A stretch of DNA of 24,493 bases from Phyllobacteriaceae bacterium (GCA_024645155.1 JAHEGF010000014.1:1-24493); one strand, 5' to 3'. Counted from the stretch's first letter, positions 1-7,905 are shown. The notes: a model not told the origin generated them from the letters alone. Program-made: numbers and translations.

Positions 1-1
1 C

Positions 2-730
2 CACGCCATGGGCGCACCGATGTCAGCTCGTCAAGTGACACAGGAAGCAATCGTGCAATCGGCCATTATTTCAGCAGATCTTGCCGAGCAGACGGGACTT
101 GCGCGCGACCAGATCATCCTATCCGCAAAGGTCAGCCGGGTACAGGACCTGATCGCCGTCTACACGGAGCTTGCCCGGCGTTCCGATCACGCCTTGCATC
201 TTGGCCTGACCGAGGCGGGCATGGGGTCGAAGGGCGTTGTTGCATCTTCGGCTGCGATCGGCATTTTGCTGCAGCAGGGGATTGGTGACACGATCCGCAT
301 TTCCCTCACTCCGGAACCTGGCGGGGATCGTACCCAGGAGGTTCGCGTCGCGCAGGAACTGTTACAGGCAATGGGGTTCCGGCAATTCGTGCCTGTTGTG
401 GCGGCGTGCCCGGGATGCGGCCGTACCACATCGACGGTGTTTCAGGAACTGGCCCAGACGATCGAAGCGGATTTGCGGCGCAACATGCCGGTATGGCGTG
501 AGAAATACCCAGGCGTTGAAACGCTTCAGGTCGCCGTGATGGGTTGCATCGTCAACGGTCCCGGTGAATCCAAACATGCCGATATAGGCATTTCGCTGCC
601 GGGAACCGGCGAAACACCGGCGGCGCCGGTATTTATAGACGGGAAAAAGGTCGCGACACTACGCGGTGCCGATATCGCAATCGAGTTTCATTCGATGGTA
701 TCGGACTATATCGAAAAGAGATTTGGCTGA
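2..730 (+). CDS. ispG: 4-hydroxy-3-methylbut-2-enyl diphosphate synthase (IspG/GcpE), 5' end missing
   Basis: C-terminal part of IspG, the [4Fe-4S] enzyme that reduces methylerythritol cyclodiphosphate to HMBPP in the MEP isoprenoid pathway. The reading frame is open from base 2, so the true start lies upstream of the window; the ATG at 8 is internal. Counting from that ATG, the cluster ligands are visible: Cys134 and Cys137 in CPGCGR, Cys180 in MGCIVNGPGE, and the Glu of GPGE, which serves as the fourth ligand in this family. The stretches HLGLTEAG, GIGDTIRISLTPEP and DIGISLPGTGE are also characteristic. It ends 54 bases from the convergent prenyl synthase gene, which uses products of the same pathway. 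The identification is very secure; only the N-terminal TIM-barrel part is not seen. Confidence 0.97.
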   Translation, partial: HAMGAPMSARQVTQEAIVQSAIISADLAEQTGLARDQIILSAKVSRVQDLIAVYTELARRSDHALHLGLTEAGMGSKGVVASSAAIGILLQQGIGDTIRISLTPEPGGDRTQEVRVAQELLQAMGFRQFVPVVAACPGCGRTTSTVFQELAQTIEADLRRNMPVWREKYPGVETLQVAVMGCIVNGPGESKHADIGISLPGTGETPAAPVFIDGKKVATLRGADIAIEFHSMVSDYIEKRFG

Positions 731-745
731 CAGGATTGAGCGCAG

Positions 746-769
746 AAAAAAGGAGTCAGTTACCTGACT
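746..769 (-). terminator. Rho-independent terminator of the prenyl synthase gene
   Basis: Read on the minus strand, AGTCAG-GTAA-CTGACT forms a perfect 6-bp stem with a 4-base loop, followed by CC and six T. It lies 15 bases beyond the ispA stop. The plus-strand reading has no T run, so it should act only on minus-strand transcripts. Confidence 0.75.
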
Positions 770-783
770 GAAATTGCTCCGCG

Positions 784-1701
784 TTACATTTCCCGATCTG
801 CGATGAATCGTGCTGTCTGACGCAGTATCGCGGCCTTGTCGCCAAACGGTTCGAGAAGTTCACTTGCCTGTGCAACCAGGCCAGCCAGTTGCCTGTGCGC
901 CCAATCGGCGCCATGAAGCCGGACAAGCGTGGCCTTGCCGGCCGGCAGGTCCTTGCCGGTCGCCTTGCCAAGCAGGGCCGGATCAGCAGTCAGGTCGAGC
1001 AGGTCGTCAGCCAGTTGAAAGGCGAGACCGATGGCCGCCCCGAATTCGGCCAATCGCGAACGCTCGTCAGCGGTGGCGCCGGCAACTATCGCTCCGGCTT
1101 CGCAAGCAAAGCGGATCAGCGCACCGGTTTTCATCGCTTGCAGGGTGACAATTCCAGATTCATCCGGCGGGGTTGTTTCCGCGGCTAGGTCGAGCGATTG
1201 GCCGCCGGCCATGCCACCAGGTCCGGCCGCACGTGCCAGAGCAGAAATGAGAGCGGTTTTTACTGCCTCGGCCAATACGGTTTGCGGTGACGCAATCATG
1301 TCGAATGCCAGTGTCAAAAGACCGTCGCCGGCGAGTATGGCGGTTGCCTCATCAAATGCCTTGTGCACAGTCGGTTTTCCGCGCCGCAGATCGTCATTGT
1401 CCATTGCCGGCAGGTCGTCGTGAATGAGCGAATAGCAATGGACGCATTCCAGTGCCGCGGCGATACGGATGACCGCCGGGCTTTCAGCATTAAACAACGT
1501 GGCGCTTTCGAGCAGCAGGAATGGCCGCAAACGTTTGCCGCCATCAAGCGCGCCATGGCGCATTGCCTGCATCAAATTTTGCGGCCTGGTAATTTCACCG
1601 TCGAGCGCATGGTCGCCCAGAACGTCTGCAAGGCAGAGTTCCACAGGGCGCGTGCGCTCCAGGAGGAGAGTTGAAAAGGATGTTTCTTCGTCGTTTGTCA
1701 T
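784..1701 (-). CDS. ispA: Short-chain polyprenyl diphosphate synthase (farnesyl/geranyl diphosphate synthase)
   Basis: A 305-residue trans-prenyltransferase that condenses isopentenyl diphosphate with allylic diphosphates to give C10-C20 chains in the cytoplasm. The first Asp-rich motif is HDDLPAMDNDD at about residues 94-104, with the two-residue insertion in DDxxxxD typical of bacterial farnesyl diphosphate synthases such as E. coli IspA. The second is QLADDLLD at about 229-236. GGKRLRP (54-60) binds isopentenyl diphosphate, and GGMAGGQSLD (162-171) is a further family signature. I chose the ATG at 1701; an in-frame TTG at 1722 would add seven residues with no better ribosome-binding site. 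There is no dxs gene just downstream, unlike the E. coli arrangement. Product chain length cannot be read with certainty; a farnesyl product is the best inference. Confidence 0.93.
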   Translation of the reverse strand: MTNDEETSFSTLLLERTRPVELCLADVLGDHALDGEITRPQNLMQAMRHGALDGGKRLRPFLLLESATLFNAESPAVIRIAAALECVHCYSLIHDDLPAMDNDDLRRGKPTVHKAFDEATAILAGDGLLTLAFDMIASPQTVLAEAVKTALISALARAAGPGGMAGGQSLDLAAETTPPDESGIVTLQAMKTGALIRFACEAGAIVAGATADERSRLAEFGAAIGLAFQLADDLLDLTADPALLGKATGKDLPAGKATLVRLHGADWAHRQLAGLVAQASELLEPFGDKAAILRQTARFIADREM

Positions 1702-1820
1702 TGGGTCCAGCGATGACCGCAAAGGCGCTCGGGGTCAAGTCCGATGCGGCAAGATTGGCGGGCGCGGATTGCCACCGATGCGTCCGGCCTTTATGCCGAT
1801 GTCGAAACGGGATACTGACC

Positions 1821-2591
1821 TTGGCCAAACAGGCTCGAACAAAAAAGGCAAAACCTGCCGTGCGCCGCCGTACCGGGACCGGCAAGATCGCGTCCTGGCA
1901 GGCAAACTTGCGTCCGGCCATGCGCCGTTGGGTAAAATATGGCGGTTATTTGCTTGCTGTCATGTTTGTGGTGCCGCTGATGATGACAGTAATTTACCGG
2001 TTGCCACCGGTTCACCCGGTATCAACCCTGATGCTCAAGGAAGCGGTCCTCCTGAAAGGGTATGACAGGCGCTGGGTTGCCATTGACGATATTTCCCCGG
2101 TGCTGGTGCATTCTGTGATGATGTCGGAGGATGGGCGGTTTTGTGAACATAACGGCATCGACTGGGACGCCCTCAACCAGGTCATTGACGACGCGCTTGA
2201 TGGCGAAAAGACGCGCGGAGCCTCGACAATTGTCATGCAGACCGCAAAGAACCTGTATCTGTGGTCGAGCCGGTCCTATGTTCGCAAGATCATCGAAATA
2301 CCGCTGGCCTGGTACATGAACGTTGTGCTGCCAAAAAAACGCATAATGGAGATTTACCTGAATATTGCCGAATGGGGGCCGGGCATATACGGCATCGAGG
2401 CAGCGTCACGGTATCATTTCGGCCGATCATCGGGAAAGCTGTCGGCAAAACAGGCGGCCTTGCTGGCTGTAACGCTTCCGGCGCCGAAAACACGCAATCC
2501 GGCAAAGCCCGGGCGTGAAATGACCAGACTTGCCTCAATCGTGCAGAAACGTGCGCGCCAGGCGGGCGGTTACATCGGTTGTCTGCAGTAG
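1821..2591 (+). CDS. mtgA: Monofunctional biosynthetic peptidoglycan transglycosylase (GT51)
   Basis: Polymerises lipid II into glycan strands at the periplasmic face of the inner membrane. A basic cytoplasmic tail is followed by one transmembrane helix (GGYLLAVMFVVPLMMTVIY) and a single GT51 domain with no transpeptidase domain. The catalytic motif is SEDGRFCEHNGIDW, where the first Glu is the general base. The other family blocks are GASTIVMQTAKNLYLW and KKRIMEIYLNIAEWGPGIYG, with the second essential Glu. The start is uncertain. TTG at 1821 gives 256 residues with a Lys/Arg-rich N-terminus and coding-like codon use; GTG at 1860 and ATG at 1920 (223 residues) are alternatives, and none has a strong ribosome-binding site. 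The gene is divergent from ispA. Confidence 0.92.
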   Translation: MAKQARTKKAKPAVRRRTGTGKIASWQANLRPAMRRWVKYGGYLLAVMFVVPLMMTVIYRLPPVHPVSTLMLKEAVLLKGYDRRWVAIDDISPVLVHSVMMSEDGRFCEHNGIDWDALNQVIDDALDGEKTRGASTIVMQTAKNLYLWSSRSYVRKIIEIPLAWYMNVVLPKKRIMEIYLNIAEWGPGIYGIEAASRYHFGRSSGKLSAKQAALLAVTLPAPKTRNPAKPGREMTRLASIVQKRARQAGGYIGCLQ

Positions 2592-2674
2592 AAATCGATT
2601 CTATCCGATTTTTTCCATTGGATGCTGGTAAAGTCTGCCGGAGCGGTGTATAGGACCGCCGAATTTCCCTTTTC

Positions 2675-2713
2675 CGGGCTAGAACTTCGCTCCTCTGGCG
2701 AGGAAGTGGCCCG
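2675..2713 (+). promoter_or_regulatory. Candidate structured leader of rpmF
   Basis: An imperfect stem-loop lies just upstream of the L32 start. Outer arms CGGGC (2675-2679) and GCCCG (2709-2713) enclose inner arms CTTC (2685-2688) and GAAG (2703-2706) and a GC/GC pair. The arms are seen in the sequence. A regulatory role, for example ribosomal-protein feedback, is inference only. Confidence 0.35.
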
Positions 2714-2735
2714 ACTTGTTATCATGGAGCTGGCA

Positions 2736-2918
2736 ATGGCTGTACCGAAACGAAAAACATCGCCGTCGAAACGCGGCATGCGGCGCTCGACTGATGCGCT
2801 GAAGGCACCAACTTATGTGGAAGATCGTGATTCCGGTGAGTTGCGCCGTCCGCACCACATTGATCTGAAGACCGGCATGTATCGGGGCCGCCAGGTTCTC
2901 GAACCAAAAGAGAAATAG
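2736..2918 (+). CDS. rpmF: 50S ribosomal protein L32
   Basis: A 60-residue basic protein of the large ribosomal subunit. It starts MAVPKRKTSPSKRGMRRS, the standard L32 N-terminus in proteobacteria, and continues with a short acidic stretch and HHIDLKTGMYRGRQVL. The alphaproteobacterial type lacks the zinc-binding cysteines found in other L32 forms, and none is seen here. The ATG at 2736 follows GGAG at 2726-2729 at a suitable distance. An upstream open frame joins in the same phase but shows no L32-like sequence. The gene is monocistronic: it has its own leader and a terminator 26 bases downstream. Placement next to mtgA is common in rhizobia (from general knowledge). Confidence 0.97.
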   Translation: MAVPKRKTSPSKRGMRRSTDALKAPTYVEDRDSGELRRPHHIDLKTGMYRGRQVLEPKEK

Positions 2919-2943
2919 TCCAGTTCCTTCTGGCAGATTGAGG

Positions 2944-2967
2944 AGCCGGCCATTGGCCGGCTTTTTT
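2944..2967 (+). terminator. Rho-independent terminator of rpmF
   Basis: AGCCGGCC and GGCCGGCT form an 8-bp GC-rich stem around a three-base loop. The stem runs directly into six T at 2962-2967. It lies 26 bases after the rpmF stop. Confidence 0.9.
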
Positions 2968-2987
2968 ACGCGGCAACACGAAAGCTC

Positions 2988-3016
2988 TTGACGCAGGCGA
3001 CAGTCCGGCGGATTTT
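2988..3016 (+). promoter_or_regulatory. Possible promoter of the membrane protein/gamma-glutamyltransferase pair
   Basis: TTGACG at 2988-2993 is a good -35 element. A 17-base spacer leads to GATTTT at 3011-3016, a weak -10. It sits between the rpmF terminator and the start of the next gene, where a promoter is expected. Confidence 0.3.
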
Positions 3017-3039
3017 CCAAACCTCAACAAAGAGCCGCG

Positions 3040-3456
3040 ATGGGAATTTCGATGTTTTCCAACATTCCGCTGATGATCGTTCCGTTCCTACTCTACAATC
3101 TGGTCTTGATGGGCCTCATTGGAACTGCAGGTGCCGATCCCTGGAGCTACGAAGTGTTTTCCGTCTCGATGATGTCGGGCGGACAATGGACGACAACACT
3201 TGGCGACATGCTGATCGCATTTGCGCTTTTGATCCTTTTTATCGAAATCATGAAGTCGACGCGCACATCCAATGCGTCCGTTGTCGATCACCTGTTGTCG
3301 ACCTTCGTTTTCGTGGCGTTTCTGGTTGAGTTTCTGCTCGTGCGCGGTGCGGCACATTCAGTATTCTTCATTTTGATGATCATTACCCTGGTGGACGTTA
3401 TTGCCGGGTTTTCTGTCTCGATCCGTGCCGCAGGGCGCGATGTGAATTTCCGTTAG
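3040..3456 (+). CDS. Conserved four-helix inner-membrane protein, function unknown
   Basis: A 138-residue very hydrophobic protein with about four predicted transmembrane segments: residues 7-27 (PLMIVPFLLYNLVLMGLIG), 53-69 (LGDMLIAFALLILFIEI), 83-101 and 105-125. The short loops contain a GAADPW-like stretch and MKSTRTSNASVVDH. I recognise the general pattern as a conserved hypothetical protein of rhizobia but know no function. A second in-frame ATG at 3052 has GGGAA upstream and is an equally good start. The gene ends three bases before the gamma-glutamyltransferase-family gene, so the two are almost certainly cotranscribed. No enzymatic motif is visible. Confidence 0.8.
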   Translation: MGISMFSNIPLMIVPFLLYNLVLMGLIGTAGADPWSYEVFSVSMMSGGQWTTTLGDMLIAFALLILFIEIMKSTRTSNASVVDHLLSTFVFVAFLVEFLLVRGAAHSVFFILMIITLVDVIAGFSVSIRAAGRDVNFR

Positions 3457-3459
3457 GCA

Positions 3460-5046
3460 ATGCGCAATTTTCAACTGCCCGGCCGGTCGCCCGTCTATGC
3501 AGAAAACGGGATGGCTGCGACGTCGCATCCGCTAGCGACAGCGACTGCACTGAAAACCCTTCAAGACGGGGGCAATGCCGTTGATGCGGCAATTGCGGCT
3601 TCGGCAACGCTGGCGGTCGTCGAACCGCACATGAGCGGAATTGGCGGTGACTGCTTTGCCATTGTTTCGCTACCTGACGGATCGGTTTTCGGGCTGAACG
3701 GCTCCGGGCGCTCTGCAAGAAACGCAGATGCGGCATGGTACCGCGACAACGGCTTTGATACCATTCCGGCCCGTGGTGCCCATCCGGTGACCGTACCTGG
3801 CGCCATTGCTGCCTGGGAGGCCCTGGTCGAGCGGTTCGGCACGCGCAGTTTTGAAGCGTTATTTTCCGATGCGATCACCTATGCCGAAAAGGGCTATCCG
3901 GTGCATGACCGCGTGGCGCGAGATTGGGCTTTGCTTGTGTCTGATATAAAAAAGGTTTGCGGCAATAGGTCATCACTACTACCAGATGGAGGGGCGCCTG
4001 GTGCCGGCAGCCGTCACGCGTGGCCAGGATTAGGCAAAACGCTTCGGCTGATTGCAGATCACGGAGCCAGGGCATTTTATGAGGGTCCTGTGGCTGCCAG
4101 AATCGCAGATGTCATCCGGGAAGCAGGCGGGTTTCTCGACGAAGGCGACTTGGCCGGAATTTCGGTTGACTGGGTTGATCCGATATCAGCCCGCTACAAT
4201 GGCCATGACGTACTGGAGATACCACCGAACGGCCAAGGCATTACCGCGCTGATCCTGTTAAACCTGCTTGACGCGCTGGACATGCGGCAATGCGATCAAG
4301 ACTCGGTTGAACGCTATCACCTGGAGATCGAGGCCGGCCGTCGGGCCTACTCGGTGCGCGATCATCTTGTTTCAGATCCTGCAACGATGACTGTGCCGCC
4401 TGCCCACTTGTTGTCCGCGGATTATACGGCGCATCTCGTGGCACAAGTAGACCGGGAACGGCGCACAGACACGATCCATCTGCCGCCACACCCCGGGTCT
4501 GACACCGTTTACCTGACCGTCGTTGATCGTGATCGCATGGCCGTTTCGTTCATCAATTCACTCTATAGCGGCTTTGGATCGATGCTGGTGGTCGAAGACT
4601 ACGGGATCGTACTGCAGAACCGCGGGTCCTGTTTCAATGTCGTTGGCAATCACCCGAACGAAATAGGTCCATCGAAACGGCCGATGCACACGATTATCCC
4701 GGCAATGGTGTTCAAGAATGGTCGTCCGGTGATATCGTTCGGCGTCATGGGGGGCGCTTACCAGCCGATGGGCCATGCCCATGTGCTTGCCAACTTGATC
4801 GACTATCAAATGGACCCGCAGGCAGCGCTCGACCATGCGCGGCTGTTCTGGAACGCTGACGGAGTATTGGAGGTGGAAGCTGGAATTAGCGGCAAGATCC
4901 GGTCCGGATTGGAGTCAAGGGGGCACAGTCTGCGCGATGCAGTATCACCATGGGGTGGTGGTCAGATTATTGAATTGAACCGGCCTGACGGCTTCCTTTG
5001 TGGCGGCTCGGACCATCGCAAGGACGGACTGGTACTAGGGTGGTAA
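3460..5046 (+). CDS. Gamma-glutamyltransferase family protein (Ntn hydrolase)
   Basis: A 528-residue homologue of gamma-glutamyltranspeptidase, a self-processing Ntn hydrolase that transfers or hydrolyses gamma-glutamyl groups. Seen: the N-terminal block NAVDAAIAASATLAVVEPHMSGIGGDCFA, and TVYLTVVDRDRMAVS at about residue 349. There the Thr aligns with the catalytic Thr of the classical TTHxSVVD motif and would become the N-terminus of the small subunit. SKRPMHTIIPAM (about 405-416) and GVMGGAYQPMGHAHVLAN (about 428-445) also match the family. No signal peptide is visible, unlike periplasmic E. coli Ggt, so a cytoplasmic location is inferred. Three bases separate it from the upstream membrane-protein gene, and four bases from the convergent phaR. 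True substrate unknown; a cephalosporin-acylase-like or glutathione-hydrolase role are both possible. Confidence 0.9.
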   Translation: MRNFQLPGRSPVYAENGMAATSHPLATATALKTLQDGGNAVDAAIAASATLAVVEPHMSGIGGDCFAIVSLPDGSVFGLNGSGRSARNADAAWYRDNGFDTIPARGAHPVTVPGAIAAWEALVERFGTRSFEALFSDAITYAEKGYPVHDRVARDWALLVSDIKKVCGNRSSLLPDGGAPGAGSRHAWPGLGKTLRLIADHGARAFYEGPVAARIADVIREAGGFLDEGDLAGISVDWVDPISARYNGHDVLEIPPNGQGITALILLNLLDALDMRQCDQDSVERYHLEIEAGRRAYSVRDHLVSDPATMTVPPAHLLSADYTAHLVAQVDRERRTDTIHLPPHPGSDTVYLTVVDRDRMAVSFINSLYSGFGSMLVVEDYGIVLQNRGSCFNVVGNHPNEIGPSKRPMHTIIPAMVFKNGRPVISFGVMGGAYQPMGHAHVLANLIDYQMDPQAALDHARLFWNADGVLEVEAGISGKIRSGLESRGHSLRDAVSPWGGGQIIELNRPDGFLCGGSDHRKDGLVLGW

Positions 5047-5050
5047 CCGT

Positions 5051-5659
5051 CTAACCGTTGTCGATTTCGTCAATCTTGCGTTGCATGGCTGAAATCTGGT
5101 TCCGCAGTTCGGACAATTCATCCGATTTTTCGGGCGGAGAGGCGATTTTTTCCTCCTCCTGTTCGTCATTGGTTGCCGGAACACCAAACGGCGTGAACAT
5201 ACGCATGGCGTTTTGAAACATCTGCAGGTTGCGGCGGGTCTGTTCCTCCAGCGCCTTCATGGGGTCTTTCATGGACATCATGTCGATTGGCCCGTTGCCG
5301 AGCGCAGCCGTAATCTGCTCGCGCAAACGCTCCTGCTCCTTGGAAAATGCAATCATCGACTGTTCCAGGAAACTTGGAACCACCATCTGCATCTGGTCGC
5401 CGTAATACGAGATCAACTGGCGTAAAAAGGGGATAGGCAGCATCGACTGCCCTTCCTTGTTCTCCAACTCAAATATGATCTGGGTGAGCACGGAATGGGT
5501 AATGTCCTCGCCGGTCTTGGCGTCCTGAACGGTAAATTCCTCGCCACCCTTGACCATTTGCGCGAGATCTTCGAGCGTGACGTAAGTGCTTGTTCCAGTG
5601 TTATAAAGCCGGCGATTGGCATATTTCTTGATGACGACCGATTCATTTTTCACCGGCAT
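5051..5659 (-). CDS. phaR: Polyhydroxyalkanoate synthesis repressor PhaR
   Basis: A 202-residue transcription factor that senses polyhydroxyalkanoate (PHA) and represses phasin and related genes. The N-terminus holds the PHB/PHA-accumulation regulator DNA-binding domain: VIKKYANRRLYNTGTSTYVT followed by LEDLAQMVKGGEEF. The second domain (HSVLTQIIFELENKEG, then FLRQLISYYGDQMQMVVPSFLEQSM) is the PHB-binding part. A Met/Gln-rich amphipathic stretch and an acidic, coiled-coil-like tail ending in MQRKIDEID follow. I chose ATG 5659 because AAGGG lies 8 bases upstream; a GTG at 5668 would abut that ribosome-binding site. The gene is divergent from phaA-phaB, which fits local control of PHA metabolism. 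Confidence 0.94.
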   Translation of the reverse strand: MPVKNESVVIKKYANRRLYNTGTSTYVTLEDLAQMVKGGEEFTVQDAKTGEDITHSVLTQIIFELENKEGQSMLPIPFLRQLISYYGDQMQMVVPSFLEQSMIAFSKEQERLREQITAALGNGPIDMMSMKDPMKALEEQTRRNLQMFQNAMRMFTPFGVPATNDEQEEEKIASPPEKSDELSELRNQISAMQRKIDEIDNG

Positions 5660-5750
5660 TTCGTACACCCTTTTTATCTCGTAACGAATTGCTTACGCCC
5701 ACGAACGCTTCACAACACTACGCGAAAGGGGCGGGAAATTCCAAGAAAAT

Positions 5751-5791
5751 TGTGCGCTGCATTATATTCCGGGTATCGCGACCACAGCCAA
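5751..5791 (-). promoter_or_regulatory. Candidate phaR promoter with overlapping TGC-rich motif
   Basis: On the minus strand a perfect TATAAT (plus-strand 5761-5766) is preceded, after a 19-base spacer, by TTGGCT (plus-strand 5786-5791). Adjacent to the -10 element is TGCAGCGCA (plus-strand 5752-5760). It resembles the TGC/GCA-rich sites bound by PhaR proteins. The -10 hexamer is directly seen; PhaR autoregulation is inference. Confidence 0.4.
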
Positions 5792-5899
5792 GACGGCTAA
5801 TACCGGTACCATTGACCTTAGTCTGGTTTGACATCTGGCGCCCAAAAGGCAAAGAAAAAGCAACCTTCCTTCCCATATGAGATGAAAGTGGAGAATATC

Positions 5900-7084
5900 A
5901 TGTCGGCTAGTAATTCAATTGTTGTCGCCAGTGCGGCACGTACCCCGGTTGGTTCATTCAACGGTTCGTTTGCGAACACACCTGCCCATGAACTGGGCGC
6001 GGCTGCCATCACGGGAGCCCTTGAACGCGCCGGTGTTGATGCCAAGGAAGTCGACGAGGTCATCCTCGGGCAGATTTTGTCGGCGGGCGAAGGCCAGAAC
6101 CCCGCTCGTCAGGCATCGATGAAAGCAGGCTGCCCTCAGGAAACAACGGCATGGGGCCTCAATCAGCTTTGTGGGTCGGGCTTACGCACAATCGCGATCG
6201 GGATGCAGCAGATCGCCACCGGTGACGCCAATATCATCGTTGCCGGCGGCCAGGAGTCCATGTCTATGGCGCCGCATTGCGCCCACCTGCGCGCTGGCGT
6301 GAAAATGGGTGACTTTAAGATGATCGATACGATGATCAAGGATGGCTTGACCGATGCGTTCTACGGCTATCACATGGGTAATACGGCCGAGAATGTTGCA
6401 CGAAAATGGCAATTGACACGTGACGAGCAGGACGCATTTGCCGTTGCCTCGCAAAACAAGGCTGAAGCAGCGCAAAAGGCGGGAAAATTCAAGGACGAGA
6501 TTGTTCCGGTTACCCTGAAGACCCGCAAGGGTGATGTTGTTGTTGATGCCGACGAGTATATCAAGCACGGTGTGACGCTTGAAGGCGTGGGCAAATTGCG
6601 CGCTGCCTTCGACAAGGAGGGTACCGTTACCGCAGCCAATGCTTCGGGCATTAATGACGGCGCAGCTGCTGCCGTGCTGATGACGGAAGCCGAAGCCGCC
6701 AAACGCGGTATCACGCCGCTTGTTCGTATCGTGTCGTGGGCAACTGCCGGTGTTGATCCGCAGATCATGGGCACAGGACCAATTCCGGCGTCGCGCAAGG
6801 CACTGGAAAAAGCCGGATGGAGCATTGACGACCTCGACATCGTCGAGGCCAACGAGGCTTTTGCCGCACAGGCTTGTGCGGTCAACAAGGACATGGGCTG
6901 GAACCCGGATATCGTCAATATCAACGGCGGAGCGATTGCCATCGGTCATCCGGTCGGCGCTTCCGGTGCCCGTATTTTCAATACGCTGGTGTTTGAAATG
7001 CGCCGTGCCGGTTTGAAAAAAGGACTGGCAACGCTTTGCATAGGCGGTGGCATGGGTGTTGCCATGTGCGTCGAGGCAATGTGA
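5900..7084 (+). CDS. phaA: Acetyl-CoA acetyltransferase (beta-ketothiolase)
   Basis: A 394-residue biosynthetic thiolase that condenses two acetyl-CoA into acetoacetyl-CoA, the first step of polyhydroxybutyrate synthesis. All thiolase landmarks are present: nucleophile Cys91 in NQLCGSGLR, NEAF at 318-321, His350 in GGAIAIGHPVGASG, and acid/base Cys380 in CIGGGMGVAMC. The length matches the tetrameric PhaA family. ATG 5900 was chosen because GGAG lies 7 bases upstream and MSASNSIVVASAARTPVG is the usual N-terminus; longer in-frame starts at 5828 and 5882 lack this spacing. phaB follows after 39 bases with its own strong ribosome-binding site, so the two form an operon. No phaC synthase gene is in the window. 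Confidence 0.96.
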   Translation: MSASNSIVVASAARTPVGSFNGSFANTPAHELGAAAITGALERAGVDAKEVDEVILGQILSAGEGQNPARQASMKAGCPQETTAWGLNQLCGSGLRTIAIGMQQIATGDANIIVAGGQESMSMAPHCAHLRAGVKMGDFKMIDTMIKDGLTDAFYGYHMGNTAENVARKWQLTRDEQDAFAVASQNKAEAAQKAGKFKDEIVPVTLKTRKGDVVVDADEYIKHGVTLEGVGKLRAAFDKEGTVTAANASGINDGAAAAVLMTEAEAAKRGITPLVRIVSWATAGVDPQIMGTGPIPASRKALEKAGWSIDDLDIVEANEAFAAQACAVNKDMGWNPDIVNINGGAIAIGHPVGASGARIFNTLVFEMRRAGLKKGLATLCIGGGMGVAMCVEAM

Positions 7085-7123
7085 GCATAAACCCTGGAGA
7101 ACAATAAAAATCGGAGGATGATA

Positions 7124-7849
7124 ATGGGTAAGGTAGCATTGGTAACAGGCGGTTCGCGGGGCATTGGCGCCGCGATTTCCAAGGCGTTGAAAGATGCCGG
7201 TTACACGGTCGCGGCGAACTATGCAGGCAACGATGAGGCGGCGAAAAAATTCAGCGATGAGACGGGCATCGCCACCTACAAATGGTCGGTTGCCGACTAT
7301 GATGCCTGTGTTGCCGGAATTGCCAAGGTCGAGGCGGAACTCGGACCGGTCGATGTTCTGGTCAACAATGCCGGCATTACCCGTGACGGCATGTTCCACC
7401 GCATGACACCGGAGCAATGGAACGATGTCATCAACACCAATCTGACGGGCCTGTTCAACATGACCCATCCGGTATGGACCGGCATGCGCGACCGCAAGTT
7501 CGGGCGGGTCATCAATATTTCATCGGTCAACGGGCAGAAGGGGCAGGCCGGTCAGGCAAACTATTCGGCAGCCAAGGCCGGTGATATCGGGTTTACTCGT
7601 GCATTGGCGCAGGAAGGCGCACGGGCGGGTATCACGGTCAATGCGATCTGTCCCGGTTATATCGGCACAGACATGGTCAAGGCCATCGATGAAAAAGTTC
7701 TGACCGAGCGCATCATCCCTCAGATCCCGGTCGGCAGACTGGGCGAGCCTGAGGAAATCGCACGTTGTGTGGTTTTTCTTGCATCCGATGATGCGGGTTT
7801 CATCACCGGTTCCACGGTATCGGCCAATGGCGGGCAGTTTTTCAGCTGA
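7124..7849 (+). CDS. phaB: Acetoacetyl-CoA reductase (NADPH)
   Basis: A 241-residue short-chain dehydrogenase that reduces acetoacetyl-CoA to (R)-3-hydroxybutyryl-CoA for PHB synthesis. The Rossmann motif TGGSRGIG is at residues 8-15 and NNAG at 81-84. The catalytic serine is in NISSVNG (131-137), with Tyr147 and Lys151 in YSAAK. The C-terminus FITGSTVSANGGQFFS is typical of PhaB. The start ATG at 7124 lies 6 bases after CGGAGG; an ATG at 7118 touches that ribosome-binding site and is unlikely. It follows phaA in the same operon and is closed by a terminator. A FabG-type role is the main alternative but fits the context less well. Confidence 0.95.
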   Translation: MGKVALVTGGSRGIGAAISKALKDAGYTVAANYAGNDEAAKKFSDETGIATYKWSVADYDACVAGIAKVEAELGPVDVLVNNAGITRDGMFHRMTPEQWNDVINTNLTGLFNMTHPVWTGMRDRKFGRVINISSVNGQKGQAGQANYSAAKAGDIGFTRALAQEGARAGITVNAICPGYIGTDMVKAIDEKVLTERIIPQIPVGRLGEPEEIARCVVFLASDDAGFITGSTVSANGGQFFS

Positions 7850-7877
7850 TCAGCTGACGGCAACAGAAACCTGGTTG

Positions 7878-7905
7878 ACGGGCGTCCCTGCGGCGCCCGT
7901 TTTTT
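7878..7905 (+). terminator. Rho-independent terminator of phaA-phaB
   Basis: ACGGGCG (7878-7884) pairs with CGCCCGT (7894-7900) around a 9-base loop, followed by a run of six T. It starts 29 bases after the phaB stop. Confidence 0.88.

Noticed and set aside
1799..2065. A second ATG frame (MSKRDTDLG) overlapping the mtgA start region, as a possible small gene or frameshifted mtgA N-terminus
   Set aside because: The mtgA frame itself offers TTG, GTG and ATG starts with a suitable basic tail and membrane helix, and the other frame encodes no recognisable protein.
6182..7468. A long open frame (428 codons) on the minus strand opposite phaA and phaB
   Set aside because: It is fully antisense to two well-supported enzymes, its translation is rich in His, Cys and Arg without family motifs, and long antisense frames are common in GC-rich genes.
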